This document shows positions 1 through 12,000 of a stretch of 64,000 nt of DNA, in pieces. Position 1 is the first letter of the stretch. Each line of letters starts with the position of its first letter. The notes below the pieces were generated by a model, which did not search any database, had not been told where the DNA came from, and worked only from the letters and a program-made list of their open reading frames with translations. Both the position numbers and the translations under genes were made by a program. The DNA lies in the NCBI GenBank assembly GCA_916613615.1, contig OU744728.1, positions 30,201,950 through 30,265,949 on the forward strand, given 5' to 3'. This DNA comes from Steromphala cineraria. Taxonomy: Eukaryota; Mollusca; Gastropoda; Trochida; Trochidae.

Positions 1-102
1 AGCTATATGTAAACATATAAGCATATTGATAGGAATCGCACAAGTGAATTCAAATAGGAAATTCAAAGATTTACTCAGTAATAGATTTTAGAATTACAAT
101 TA

Positions 103-2792
103 CTATATAAAACTGCATGCGTAAGAAAACACTTTCAAAGAAGAGAAAGTATTTTGATAATTTGTATTTTGCTTATTGCCATTCATGAACGCTAACTTAC
201 CCATTCTATTGTAAGCCATCAATTGCTGGTTCTCGCTGTGAAGCGATGGTAGCATGTCCGGACTATAGGCGCCACCCGACCCTCTGGTCTCGTACATCGG
301 ACCCCCTTGGCTCCCGTCAAACAAGGGCTCACCTCCCTGGCTCATCATCCCCAGTGATGCTTGTTCTCCACCTTGCATTGCAGACGACATAGGAATATTT
401 CCTACACCGAGGTCATAACCATTCTGCAGTTGTCCCATGTCGCCTGCTGCTTGCCTGCCAGTCTCGTACATAGGACCTCCTAGATTGCCTATCCCAGACT
501 GTGCTTCGATTCGGCTGATAACAGCACCTAGAGGAGCACCTTGAGGCGGTGCTTGCTGCTGACCCCCTATTACTTCATTCAGTGAGATGATTCCACCTTG
601 CGCGCCCCCTGCATTACCTGCAGCTTGAACGTCATAGGTTTGACTCCCAGTTGTTTTTGCAGTTAGATCCCCTAGGTAATTTCCAGTTGATACTGGTAGT
701 GCCGCCATATTGACTTGGCCATATTGCGTGTTATCCTGAGGCACTGTCGTTTCGTAAGTGACCTGACCTCCTTGTGAACTTTGTGATACACCTTGATTGT
801 ACTGTTGATCTATCGTATTTGCTATCGTTCTCCTTTCAGCAGCTCCTGAAGGGCCGGTGGTACCTGTCATCTCAAGGTAGGTGGGGGGTCCTTGTTGAAC
901 CTCCCTGTAGTTTGAAGGAGCAGCTCCTGTGAGTTGATTCGACTGTGAACCTTGATCAGCCTTTACAGCTGCACCAGAAGACGGAGATGATGGTGCGTCA
1001 AGGTAAAGTACTGAGTTTATAGCTGCAGCTTGGTCATACAAACCGGTGTTTCCACCATTGGCACCAACATCAGTGGTATACGCTGCCCCAGATTTGCCAG
1101 AACCGGTATACTCTGCCCCAGACGCTCCAGATCGGATGTACCCTGCCCCAGTATCTGCCGTATACCCTGGCCCAGACGCTCCAGATCCGGGGTACGCTGC
1201 TCCAGTATCTGCCGTATACCCTGGCCCAGACGCTCCAGATCCGGTGTACGCTGCCCCAGTATCTGCCGTATACCCTGGCCCAGACGCTCCAGATCCGATG
1301 TACCCTGCCCCAGTATCTGCCGTATACCCTGGCCCAGACGCTCTAGATCCGGTGTACGCTGCCCCAGTATCTGCCGTATACCCTGGCCCAGAAGCTCCAG
1401 ATCCGATGTACCCTGCCCCAGTATCTGCCGTATACCCTGGCCCAGAAGCTCCAGATCCGATGTACCCTGCCCCAGTATCTGCCGTATACCCTGGCCCAGG
1501 CGCTCCAGATCCGGTGTACGCTGCCCCAGTATCTGCCGTATACCCTGGCCTAGACGCTCCAGATCCGGTGTACGCTGCCCCAGTATCTGCCGTATACCCT
1601 GGCCCAGGCGCTCCAGATCCGGTGTACGCTGCCCCAGTATCTGCCGTATACCCTGGCACAGGCGCTCCAGATCCGATGTACCCTGCCCCAGTATCTGCCG
1701 TATACCCTGGCCCAGAAGCTCCAGATCCGATGTACCCTGCCCCAGTATCTGCCGTATACCCTGGCCCAGAAGCTCCAGATCCGGTGTACGCTGCCCCAGT
1801 ATCTGCCGTATACCCTGGCCCAGACGCTCCAGATCCGGTGTACGCTGCCCCAGTATCTGCCGTATACCCTGGCACAGGCGCTCCAGATCCGATGTACCCT
1901 GCCCCAGTATCTGCCGTATACCCTGGCCCAGACGCTCCAGATCCGGTGTACCCTGCCCCAGTATCTGCCGTATACCCTGGCCCAGACGCTCCAGATCCGG
2001 TGTACGCTGCCCCAGTATCTGCCGTATACCCTGGCCCAGACGCTCTAGATCCGGTGTACGCTGCCCCAGTATCTGCCGTATACCCTGGCCCAGACGCTCC
2101 AGATCCGATGTACCCTGCCCCAGTATCTGCCGTATACCCTGGCCCAGGCGCTCCAGATCCGGTGTACCCTGCCCCAGTATCTGCCGTATACCCTGGCCCA
2201 GACGCTCCAGATCCGGTGTACCCTGCCCCAGTATCTGCCGTATACCCAGTCACTGTTACAATTGGTTTGGGAACATTTTCCTGGATGCTTAATTTTGATG
2301 CAGTGTTCATGCCTGTTTGTGGATTTGGCCTTGCATCGAACACTTCATTTGCAATTAATGCTTGTGTTGCCAGATCTTGTGTTGCTCCATCGCTGCCAAA
2401 TGGATTGACGACAGTTATGCCATTCCGGTTTGCAGTGCTTATTGAATTTGCTATGTTTCCGATTGCCGCTGCTTGAGCTTGGTCCCACCCAGTTGAAGCC
2501 ATATTAGTACCACCAACATTGCTCAAGGCGTTAGCGTTTCCACCAATAGCTTCAGACAATGCAATGGAAGAAGGACTCAGTGCCCCTTGTATAAGTGTTT
2601 CAGCCAGGGAACGAGCAAGGGCTGACCTCCTACCTCCGGAAAAACCCAAAGTATTACCAGGACGCATAAGGGATGCAGAACCGCGTGCGAAGGCAGGGGC
2701 TATCGGGAAAGTTGGGATGCCCATACGGAAGCCTGGATGGAAGCCTAGATTGAAGCCTGGATGGAAGCCTGGATGGAAGCCAGGTCGGAAAC
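103..2792 (-). CDS. Exon 2 of the repeat-protein gene: repeats and C-terminus
   Basis: A single long open frame of about 896 codons. It enters at the acceptor TTTATAG|GT and ends at a TAG at 105-103. The first codons encode six GF-x-P/L/M-type tetrapeptides that extend the pattern of exon 1. The large plus-strand open frames opposite the repeat are shadows: the 54-bp unit lacks stops in several frames. No AATAAA signal for this gene is visible before the left edge. Confidence 0.8.
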
Positions 2793-3069
2793 CTATAAAT
2801 TCAAAATATCTTAAATCAGAAATGTTGAGTTTCTTCTGATTATCATGGTTGAAATGGTATGATTCTGTTTGATTGAATAACTCTCTCCATTATGAAAAGT
2901 GACAAAATGCAATTGATTTTTATTTTATAATAATTGGTATAATCTCACCGGGAAAGAAGGGGCGTCGAAAAGGAAACATTCCTCTTCTCATGAATGGTGA
3001 ACGAAAGAAATGTCCAGATGTTCCAACTAGCATCAGGAGGAGGAGACATGGCGCGTACATGGCTGTCAT
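103..3069 (-). CDS. Secreted Tyr/Gly-rich tandem-repeat structural protein (two coding exons)
   Basis: Coding exons are 3069-2949 and 2792-103, joined across a 156-bp phase-1 intron (donor GTGAGA after 2949, acceptor ATAG before 2792). The join rebuilds a Gly codon and keeps a GFxPGF pattern running, giving about 936 aa. Residues 1-19 (MTAMYAPCLLLLMLVGTSG) form a signal peptide. Residues 20-63 are Phe/Arg/Pro-rich, changing into GFHP/GFRP tetrapeptides. Residues 64-222 are Ala/Ser/Asn-rich and helix-prone. Residues 223-600 hold 21 copies of an 18-aa Tyr-containing unit, followed by a Gln/Gly-rich tail of about 336 aa with two GGPMYET motifs. I chose the ATG at 3069 because an acceptor-like CAG sits 8 nt upstream, as in the large neighbouring gene; in-frame ATGs at 3132 and 3060 are alternatives. 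No catalytic domain is visible. The protein is probably an extracellular matrix, byssal, shell or adhesive component; family not recognised. Confidence 0.82.
1114..2247 (-). repeat. 54-bp coding tandem array, 21 units
   Basis: Each unit encodes GYTADTGAxYxGSGAxGP. Variable positions are G/A at 9, T/I/P at 11, G/R at 12 or 14, S/P at 16 and G/V/R at 17. DNA identity between units is very high, which indicates recent homogenisation by unequal exchange or gene conversion. Each unit carries two Tyr, four or more Gly and one Asp. Confidence 0.95.
2793..2948 (-). other. Phase-1 intron of the repeat-protein gene
   Basis: 156 bp running from GTGAGA (2948) to TTTATAG (2793). It contains in-frame stops, so retention would truncate the protein soon after the signal peptide. 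Confidence 0.7.
2949..3069 (-). CDS. Exon 1 of the repeat-protein gene: signal peptide and Phe/Arg/Pro region
   Basis: 40 codons plus one base. A hydrophobic core (CLLLLMLVG) follows the start, then HFFRSPFMRRG and FRRPFFPG. The donor CCCG|GTGAGA leaves phase 1. Without the splice the frame runs only into a short intronic tail and stops, which supports the donor. Confidence 0.75.
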
Positions 3070-3552
3070 GGTTGAACCTGTCCACAGCGAAATCACTCTC
3101 ATGTACACGTGTATATACAAACATTTCTCCATTTCAGGTCATTTTAGATTGATTTGAAACTTTGCATTGGCTTTTCTCATGATCACAAGCGGAATTTGCT
3201 TGGCGGGCCCGATGATTGGTTTGCTCAGTAACAGCCTCAGTGTTTGTAGAAATAATTTTTGATTTGGAAACGACATGCAGCTTATGGTATTCAGTTTCTA
3301 TCTCTATCATTCAATATCCTTTCACAATAAGCATCAAATATACGCTTTTCTGTTCAAAACATATTTATTGTTTTCTTATTACCCTAAGAGTTAAAGACCT
3401 TGGTAACTTTCCGCAATAAAATGTAAACAATTAAAGAAAATGATTTAGTTTATTGAAGACATTTATCATTTTGTGTTCCCATGTTTTAGTTGTCTTATAC
3501 AATGAAATAGTTTTTAAAGTGAAGACAAACCGATGAAAGATTATAAACATAC

Positions 3553-3620
3553 CTAGACTCCTTGCTTACTTGTCGGAGTTTCCGGACTGACTCTTTGCAC
3601 CAAAAGGAGTGAAACTTTCA
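3553..3620 (-). promoter_or_regulatory. Possible 5' UTR exon and promoter region of the repeat-protein gene
   Basis: On the minus strand a good donor, TCTAG|GTATGTTT, ends at 3553. It could join the acceptor-like GTGGACAG just upstream of the ATG at 3069. A weak TATA-like TATTTGAA lies about 75 bp upstream. It is suggested only by analogy with the neighbouring gene, which also has an acceptor 8 nt before its ATG. Confidence 0.25.
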
Positions 3621-5095
3621 AATAGTTGACGAGCATATGGTAAATGGACCGTCCCAAAATCGACCAATGATATTCTGTTCAAGTAAAGCGTCAGTACAGC
3701 TACAGAGCCGTAGGCTTACAAAGAAATATCGTGACTTTGTAATAAAGACACATCACACACTAATCGAGTCATTGTCAAGAAGCTCTTAACGATGACACAT
3801 TGTTTTACCCTAAATCAACTACTTTCACCCATAATTGCTCCCTTTGACAATGATTTCAACAATTGTTTGCGTCGTTTTTTATCAACCGACAGTTGTTAAT
3901 CAAACTAAACCTAGTAAACTAAAACTTCTAAAGCATCTTTCAAAATATCAATGGGCGATTTATCAAATGTCTGCAAACAATTTTAGTATGTTGCCTTAAA
4001 GTGTACGACCTTCCAGCGCATGTAACTTAATATGACTATGTTCTGAAGTGTAAACCACGTCTACACTGCGTCCAGCTAACACGTTGATTACACCGGGCAC
4101 AGCGTGCTTTCAGATGAAGACAGTTTCCATTCATTGATATGTTCACTCGCCTTGTATTCTGCTTGAAATTATACTTGTATTTTGTGATGAAGGAGATGGC
4201 TTTTACTGGTTACCACCAATGTCTGAAAAATGTGCTTGAGAACTCTCTCTTCTTGTCTTACCATTTCTGTCAGTGTTTTTTTAATTGGTAACAATTTAGG
4301 TAGCTTTTATTTTCTTCTCAAATAGTTTGTATATGGGATAAGGACGTCTGACGGCCCATTTGTCGGAGGAACAACCCAATCGCATAAATTTGTCACCGTG
4401 ATGCTTCTAGCATGACCTACCATGTCACTATTAAATTGAAAGATCAATTGTATTGACCGACTGAAAGAAAAGGGAAAGGAACAGGAAAGATATATTGAGG
4501 GTATGACAATTCACGTGCGTTATAGCCTACAATAAGTAAATCATATTTATTCCCAAGATACATATATTTTAACGTCATTTTAGTTAATTTCTTCATTTAT
4601 TTCTTTACAAGTATATTGAATATAATTAATTTAGTCAGTTAAATAAGTGAAATATTGCCAAACGTGCAACAAATGCTGAGATGTATTTGTGAAGTGAAAG
4701 AATTTTACTCTGTTCGTCTTTGAAAACATGTAAGCCTGATAAACTTACAAATTTGAGTGATCTATACATCTATATTTGTCATGGATTTAGTTTCGAACAT
4801 CTACGAAAATGATGACAAGTGATTCCCCGATAAAAGAAGTTAAATTTGCATTTTCAACTGCGTTTCCGAGAAGCAAGAGAAATAACTGCCACGACTAACG
4901 CGGATATTGTGGATAAGGGATAGTGAGCCCTTACAAACGATTTATTAGTCATAAAGAAGTAATGAATTATGTAAAGTACGGCCAGGTTTTTAAATTCATT
5001 AACGCAAAGACTTAGGAATATCTACTAACAAAAATGGTTTAACAACCTTCTCTTATCCACAAAATGTTGCTATTCCTCAGCTTTGTACTGAGCAG
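3621..5095. other. Intergenic, AT-rich; no gene seen
   Basis: No open frame with codon-like composition and no exon with paired splice sites was found on either strand. No repeat structure was noticed. Confidence 0.5.
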
Positions 5096-5109
5096 TATAT
5101 ATGTGTAGG

Positions 5110-5222
5110 ATATGGTCCGAAAAGTCTCCATTAGTTTGATACAAGGGACTTATCTTAGGCCCTTAGGCCGTGGCTGAGTCCCTCGTGCCAAACTAATGGA
5201 GACTTTTCGGACTATATCTAAC
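5110..5222. mobile_element. Palindromic MITE-like foldback element
   Basis: Two arms of about 45 bp, reading GTCCGAAAAGTCTCCATTAG at the left and its near-perfect reverse complement at the right, face each other across a short centre. There is no coding capacity. This is typical of a foldback or miniature inverted-repeat element. Confidence 0.7.
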
Positions 5223-6550
5223 TTAAAGCAAAATCACTGTCAACTATATGAGTTTAGTGATAAGAGGTTTAAATACTGCTTTGCGTATCGCTCAAACTCA
5301 ACACTCCGTGGTAAACTATTGGAGGGCTATCCTGCTTTGTTAGCCTAAACTGCACGTGCATCATCGCATTCCACCTTACATGTATTCACCTGACAGGCAA
5401 ACTTGGCTAGCAAAGACGATTGGTATCAATGAAGATGTTGAACATTTGATTGACAAGACCATATTTTTGATGATGTATTGTATTGGTATATTATCTACAA
5501 TTAACTTTGCGGGTTGACAATGAACACTGGAACCTGCGGGTCGACCCCAACTCACAGTTGACAATTGTCTCAAGAATAAAGGTAATACAGTAAATCATGT
5601 TTCATTGTTCGTGTTTAGCTTTGTTTTATCAAGATAAGTTTAAACATCAAAGCGTCATCTAACGAGTCAACAATTTATCAAGTTTAATCGATGGGAGTAA
5701 TTTTGACAGAACTCAGCGTTTTGTAGTTGATTAAAGTTTTCAAACGAGAAGATAACAATACAGTGTTTAATGGTGTTAAAAACAGTTATCATATCTAAAA
5801 TTAAGTCTGTTAAGTTGAATCAGTAATTTGATTTCATGAATACTAGGATAAAATATTAACGCATTGTTTAAAATATAATAGCAATATTGCTCTTATTTTC
5901 ATCTCGATATTGTCCTATCGATAGCTGATTATTTATGAGTTGAATTGAACTAATAAACCCCGACTGTTGATTACAGATTCCTGAACTACACAGAAGATAT
6001 TTCGAAAACAGAAGAAGAAGACAAGAACAATACGAAACAGAACGACCAGAAAAGTGTATCATACGGCTCTACGAAAAGTACATGTCACTCAGGTAATATA
6101 TTTCAAGGTGCAGTTTTGCCATAGTCCTGTGTTTGTAAGTCCTGTTCTACAAGTAGATGTAAACGTTTGAACACAATCTTGATATATTTTGCTTGTTCAG
6201 ATGTTTTTACGGCAAGTTTTCAACCTGTTGTTTGCTTCAACATTTCAAAGTATTGATACGGACATAGTTTCTTGGGGTAAATGGTTAATATTAGCTATGA
6301 CTAATTAAATGAATAACTGTTGATATCATAACGAAGTTCGTTGTCAGTTCAAGAGCATCTGCTTTCTGTTACTTTGGAACTACCCGAAATAGTCAATTGT
6401 TCATATGTCAGTTGAAGAAGATATATTGGTTTTAGAAATCATCTTTTCTTTTCTTCTCAGTCCTATTATTAAAAATAACGATTTGTTTACATAACTTCTT
6501 TGAGAGGCATTTTAGAAGTTGAAATGACAATAATGCTGAGGAATATATGG
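5223..6550. other. Intergenic, no supported gene
   Basis: Only short chance ORFs. An exon-like plus-strand stretch at 5981-6090, with an acidic reading, is discussed among the rejected items. Confidence 0.4.
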
Positions 6551-6554
6551 ATGA

Positions 6555-6625
6555 CAACTTCTTTGTTCATTGTATGCGACGTTTCGACACAGATCCTTGT
6601 GTCGTTCTCAAGCAGAGGAAGATTA
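6555..6625 (-). repeat. Decayed hammerhead-like repeat
   Basis: On the minus strand a 5-bp hairpin (GACAC/GTGTC) is followed by GAAACGTC and a short UGC/GCA helix, plus a distal CUUC/GAAG pairing. This matches the right half of a type-I hammerhead with a palindromic stem III and GUC cleavage triplet, but the CUGAUGA strand is degenerate (UUGAGAAC). It is probably a relic of a Penelope-like or similar element. Confidence 0.4.
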
Positions 6626-6639
6626 ATGATGTAGGGGCA

Positions 6640-8205
6640 TATATATATAGTTAATAGTACAATACACAGTAACAATAACTTAATGAAGTGAGTAAATGTA
6701 ATTAAACAGAGATAAGTGGTAGGAAACCAGTAATGTACAATGCAGTGCGTTTACATTTAATTGATAGAGGCCAGTGATGTACATGAGTGATTACAGTTAA
6801 TTAATTAAGGAGAAGATCATAGGCTGACGTGATGTAGTAACCTTGATCGCGGTTAATTGATGGCTGTTTTGTTTACAGACCGATTTCTGAAAGGGCGAAT
6901 TGCAAGCATTGGATCTTCGGCCGCTCTGGTACGAAAAGTAGGATATATAGAGAACATGGTATAGATCTAAGAGATTGAGGACAATGTCAAGGAAGTGATT
7001 CTGGGATGATGCCCTGTACAATCAGTGGACCGGTTACTTACACACCAGATGACCTACCTACTTTGACGTCGTCATGGAATACCAAAAAAAAACTTGATTT
7101 GGTCGATGGCACCGTTGCCAATTTGTCATTCTGAAAAAAATGTTTTGACTTGTGTTTTGTTTCTCTCTTCGTCTCAGATCAAAATGGTTTATTTTGATTC
7201 TATTGAAATGAAATGAAATAACAGTGCGTTTGAGCGATAAAACCGACAACTACGATACGCAATAATATTGGAGGTTGAGCATTAGTTAAAAACTAATGGA
7301 GGGCAAACAGACAATAATTGATTTACTGGAGACAACAAAAGAATCATATCATGACGCAATAAAACTAAAGTTTACACAACTTTGTTTTAAGTTGGAATAT
7401 CATCATTCATTATCAAATATCAAAATATCAAAAAATTTCAATCAAATCACTTCAGCAGGACAGACAAAAGATCACCAATTGATCATGATTAAAATCATAT
7501 TTGGCCTTCTCTGGTCACTGGTTCAGAACTTCCAAACTTGACACGGGGAAATAGACGATGGGGTCATACATTTAAAATTCCTATTTCCTTAAGTTTCGAT
7601 TAAAATATTCCATGTAGATTATCTTACTTCGCGCAGTCACTTTCACTTACATGTAGTGCAGAGAAATGATATTTTACAGCTACGGCCAGGTAATATCCAT
7701 CAAATGACAACATTCATATAGTTGGAATACGTGAGTTAACAATTCATTAAGTGTCTCTTCATGCAACCTCATAGTTTCGATTCAATTCATAGGCTGAGTC
7801 TGAGTCCTTGTTTGAATCCCATAGAACATATCTGGGATGCTATTGTGAAGCATTTCACAGAGGCAACTCTTCCCATGCTTGTCCTTCAGTATCCAGTTCT
7901 GTCTATGAGATGGTCATATCAATAATGTGATTAACAGTTAATATTTGAGTCATCATTCACTAACATATCTCTTCCATTCATCTATACATCGCAATACATT
8001 TCAGTTGTTTTTGTACTTATCAAAGAACTTACAGTAAAATGTCTAGTTATTTGTAAGGATGTCCCTTTTATTTAACTTCGTATACTAATCTTAAAATGTT
8101 GACAATCATCACCAGTAGTTATAGAAGAAGAAGGGAAGAAGAAGAAGAAGAAGAAGCTTGTAAATACATTTGAAGAATGAAAATTCCATTTTATTTTGAT
8201 TTGTA
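6640..8205. other. Intergenic, repeat-derived in part; no supported gene
   Basis: Contains an (AAG)n tract around 8128-8157 and scattered short ORFs of 60-80 codons without splice context. Nothing else was recognised. Confidence 0.4.
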
Positions 8206-8209
8206 TGTA

Positions 8210-8573
8210 TTAAAGGGGCAGTAGCACGTTTTTAGGGGGAATATAAGGTGATGTCAGGAAAATGAAAAGTAATGGTTCCAATTGAAAGACAATACAATTA
8301 AACTAAATGGAGCAGTAACAATTCAAATATATAATGTAAGGTTAAGTCATGAGATTCCTTTTCTTACACAAAATGAATTAAAGGTGTTCACACAAAAATG
8401 GCTGCCAATGGATTTTATGCTAATCTTTATACTTTGTCCTCTGACTATGGGTGATTGGTTTGTGTAATGAGATTTTTGACACTATCAAAGTAACACATTA
8501 AGCATTAACGTACAATTGTCAGTGAAAAATTTAAAATATAAAATTGTCAAAAAACGTGCTACTGCCCCTTTAA
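8210..8573. mobile_element. MITE with perfect TIRs and TTAA target site
   Basis: The ends TTAAAGGGGCAGTAGCACGT and ACGTGCTACTGCCCCTTTAA are exact inverted repeats of about 24 bp, bounded by TTAA at both sides. Length is about 364 bp with no coding capacity. The TTAA target points to a piggyBac-type mobiliser. Confidence 0.85.
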
Positions 8574-9025
8574 GGTAGACACTTATTTGTGACATCGGTG
8601 TACTTGATATCGTATCTCTCATTGCGTGACAAGAATTAAGCAGACATTTCCACGAGTGATGCAACTTATTCTATTTCACAGTCAACTATCATCCCGGTGA
8701 GTGTATACTAGATACACTAAAATGGCTATAAAATCACTATATTGTGAAAACTTAGTTTTCCATTGCTTAACAAAATATTTAGCCACAATTCCAATATGAG
8801 TATTTCAATTGACACGAATGAAGGTATGATACATTTTATACCCTTTTCTGCTAAATGACAAGCCTGATTAAGTTAGATATGTAAATTATATTCTTATTCC
8901 CTGCAATCAAAAACAGTTTTGATAAATCTGTGTAACTGATGATATATGTAACCTTCGCAGGTCTGGTTCACTGTTTGGTATTGACAGACCTTAAAATAAA
9001 ATAAAATGTCAATAAAATGAAAAAG

Positions 9026-9031
9026 TTTATT
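9026..9031 (-). terminator. Poly(A) signal AATAAA of the large gene
   Basis: AATAAA on the minus strand, about 120 nt after the TAG stop and followed by T-rich sequence. It closes the 3' UTR of the terminal exon. Confidence 0.6.
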
Positions 9032-12000
9032 CAAAACAATGTACATGTAAACAATTGTAATTCTGTACACAATATAATATCCTCTCAATAACTTAGATAT
9101 AACAGTAAAGTCCTCTCTTCATTGTTCTTCCTCGTCAAGGAAATGGCATCTAGTAGTCGTACTCTGGAATAGAAGCACAATTGGCGTGTAGTATATAGCA
9201 ATCAGGTGGATACTAATATGGCGCCTTTTAACGTTCTAAGATATACTCAAAACGCTACCTACATCATTACCCTGAAGGGTTGTACTTACAGTTGCTACTT
9301 AGCGCTAACAGTGACCATGTAGGCCCCTACATCCTGCTCATAGGTACAGCTGGATGAACTGGAGGCAATGTGAATGAAGTGCCTTACCAAGGGACACAAT
9401 AGAGTCCCAGGTCATTGAGGTTTTTGTCACCACTTAGATTCGAACCCGTGCCCCAAACATGAGAAGCCAGCATCCATGCAAATAAATTCATCAATGATGG
9501 GTTTTGTTTGGTATGATACATGAGCCAATTATCTATCAATTTGGTAAATTATAATAATACTCAGGATAAATATATTATGCATGTACATGTTTTCGTATAA
9601 CTGTATTCATAACAAAAGGTAAATACACCTTACTGGCCCCGTTCTTAATAATACATCTATTTACACCTTTATAACTTTATCGTCTTATCTGTCTCTGGCT
9701 CGTGAAAATGTTACCATTTACTTGTTACCCTTCTAACACAATGCGCTGACGTCATCCAAAAAGGCGTCATATATTAGCTTTGGTTACTTTTCGTATTTGG
9801 CGCTATCTTCGATTACACATAATTCGATTTCTTTGGTTATAGGTATATAATATCGATATTATATAGTATTTTTTCCCTAAACAAATAGATGTCAAATCAT
9901 GACAGTGAGATAGCAATTGTTGGAGATAAAACATTTCTTTTATCTAAATTGTTTTAATTTGTTTCGGAATATGTTGGAACGAACAGACTTCAAGGCAAAT
10001 TTGTATCTTTGAAAAGTAGTTATCACTACGTAATACCAATGTCCTTAAAATATTACAAGAATTGATCATATATTATAGTCAAAGAGGGTGCATTTTATCG
10101 ATAGAATAGATTATCGCATGTATGTAACAAAGATAAAACAAACGGTTGATTATCACAACCTTATTACCCCTACCACAACATACATACAAGTTCATGCTTC
10201 TATAACCTACATATTCGATTATGGGTTATACCACTTTACCTATGTCCCCCTCTTCTTCTGCAGGCGGTTCCACGAATGGTTCCTCCGACGTCATCGTCTC
10301 AACTGGCAAAGCTAAACAACAGAACATTCAGAACATTCAGAATACAGGTAGTAATACCTACAGGAACCTTACATCGACCTGGACAAGTTAACAAGTTCGT
10401 GATGTAGTAGGTTGTTACAGGTAATAAAGCTTGATAGAATAGAAGCATCGAGTAAATATTCTTGAATAGAGGTTCCTTCTTTTCGGGAACATACATTCTC
10501 TTTACGAAATTATGAGTTTAATTATATAGTTAAACTAGATTTCCTTTTGTTGTTGTTTTTAATTCAAATGGGGGAACATGAGTTCATAAGTGGTTATAAA
10601 TGGTTATATCCGGTTGTTTGTAATCCTTGGTATTTGCATACATGTTTATCTTTGATAAACTTTATAACGTTCCCATAGGGCTCTAGAATACTGCTCCATG
10701 TCAACAAACGACTGTGACAGAACTATAAAGATGTTGCTATACATGTCATTGTGCATTTTGTCCTACCATGTTTCCCAAACAAGCGTCAACAATTCTGATA
10801 TCTCCGTTCGAAAGCAAGCAAGTACACATATTTATTTTTGGCATCACTTAGGGAAAAAGGCAAGAATTTGTTGCAAAGGTTAGTAAGCTATCGTCAGCTA
10901 GGTAAAATAAGCACGAAACGATGTGTTGTGCTCATTGCATCGTATGAAACCTAGTAAACCTGTCATGTACACGTTACCAGAATAGAATTGGTCAGTAGCC
11001 ATCAGAACAAATACTGATTATTTTTCTGACCATATGGTTACAAAGTTCCATCACTTTTACAACGAAATACCACTGAATCATGAAATACCACTGAATCATG
11101 AAATACCACTGAATCATGAAATACCACTGAAACTGAATCATGAAATACCACTGAATCATGAAATACCATTGAATCATGAAATACCACTGAATCATGAAAT
11201 ACCACTGAATCATGAAATACCACTGAATCATGAAAGTAAGCAATGAACTGCACTAACATGTTCTTTAAGCGACACAGAGGTTTTACATAATTCAAATGTA
11301 CCAAAACACTATTTTATTGAGGAAAGTTTAAATGAAACCTTTCTAGCAATGATGATTACCATTTCTTGTACATGTAGCTTTAAAGAATTAGCAATATGAC
11401 TTCAATCACAACAAACAAACATTAATTCATTGTCTAAAATGTACGTTTCCAAAATAACGTTTGACGAATTCTTTTCAATCAAACTTTAATAACAAAAAAA
11501 CAAAACGTGTTAGTAATATATTTCTCATTTAGATATGAACAATTGAGACAGCTTATTAAAATTTCATATCAATACATATGACATAAGGTTCGCATTTTCC
11601 TTCAAACAAAATATCCCACTTCACGTTTAAAGATTGAACGATTGCTAAAAGACCGTGATTATCTCCCTTTAAACACATGTACAAAGTGTACAGATATGGA
11701 GTCTGTGGATGAATAAAGTGGTTATCTCCCTTCCACCAGACAAAGCAAAATGTAAGACAACATTATACACCATTTTATTCTAAACAGTTGCCAAACAACG
11801 AGCCTTTAAAGCTCGTTAAATTTGTCAATGAATTTTAAGGCCAGTTGAATGAAATCAACGTATATAAAAAATTATCATAATTTTTATTCATCATGATTTT
11901 TTTCCATTCCATAGGAAAAACAAGTTAGATGTCCTGTGCTTATATTCAGCTCTAGTTCGTGATTACATACCTCCCCCTCCTTGGTCCTTCGTGGATATAT

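Noticed and set aside
1030..2476. Two long plus-strand ORFs (420 and 476 codons, Arg/Ser/Pro- and Pro/Tyr/Ala-rich) over the 54-bp array
   Set aside because: They are antisense shadows. The 54-bp unit is free of stops in several frames, and neither ORF has a start context, signal peptide or reading beyond the array. The minus frame continues through non-repeat coding sequence and splices to a signal peptide.
5981..6090. Plus-strand exon-like stretch with acidic reading (FLNYTEDISKTEEEDKNN...)
   Set aside because: Phase 2 in and phase 1 out, no neighbouring exons, and the composition is explained by a purine-rich AGAAGAAG tract.
10264..10347. Plus-strand exon with strong acceptor and donor
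   Set aside because: No partner exons on the plus strand fit it, while the minus-strand exon on nearly the same bases fits the large gene in strand and phase. Kept as a finding, not a feature.
10943..11010. Possible 39-nt minus-strand exon (VFVLMATDQFYS) near 10970-11010
   Set aside because: Phase fits, but the acceptor has no pyrimidine tract; windows of this length occur by chance. A similar 33-nt candidate near 9625-9660 was rejected for the same reason.
11034..11304. Three ORFs of 70-88 codons on both strands
   Set aside because: All are produced by the 18-bp minisatellite; no start, splice or flanking coding evidence.
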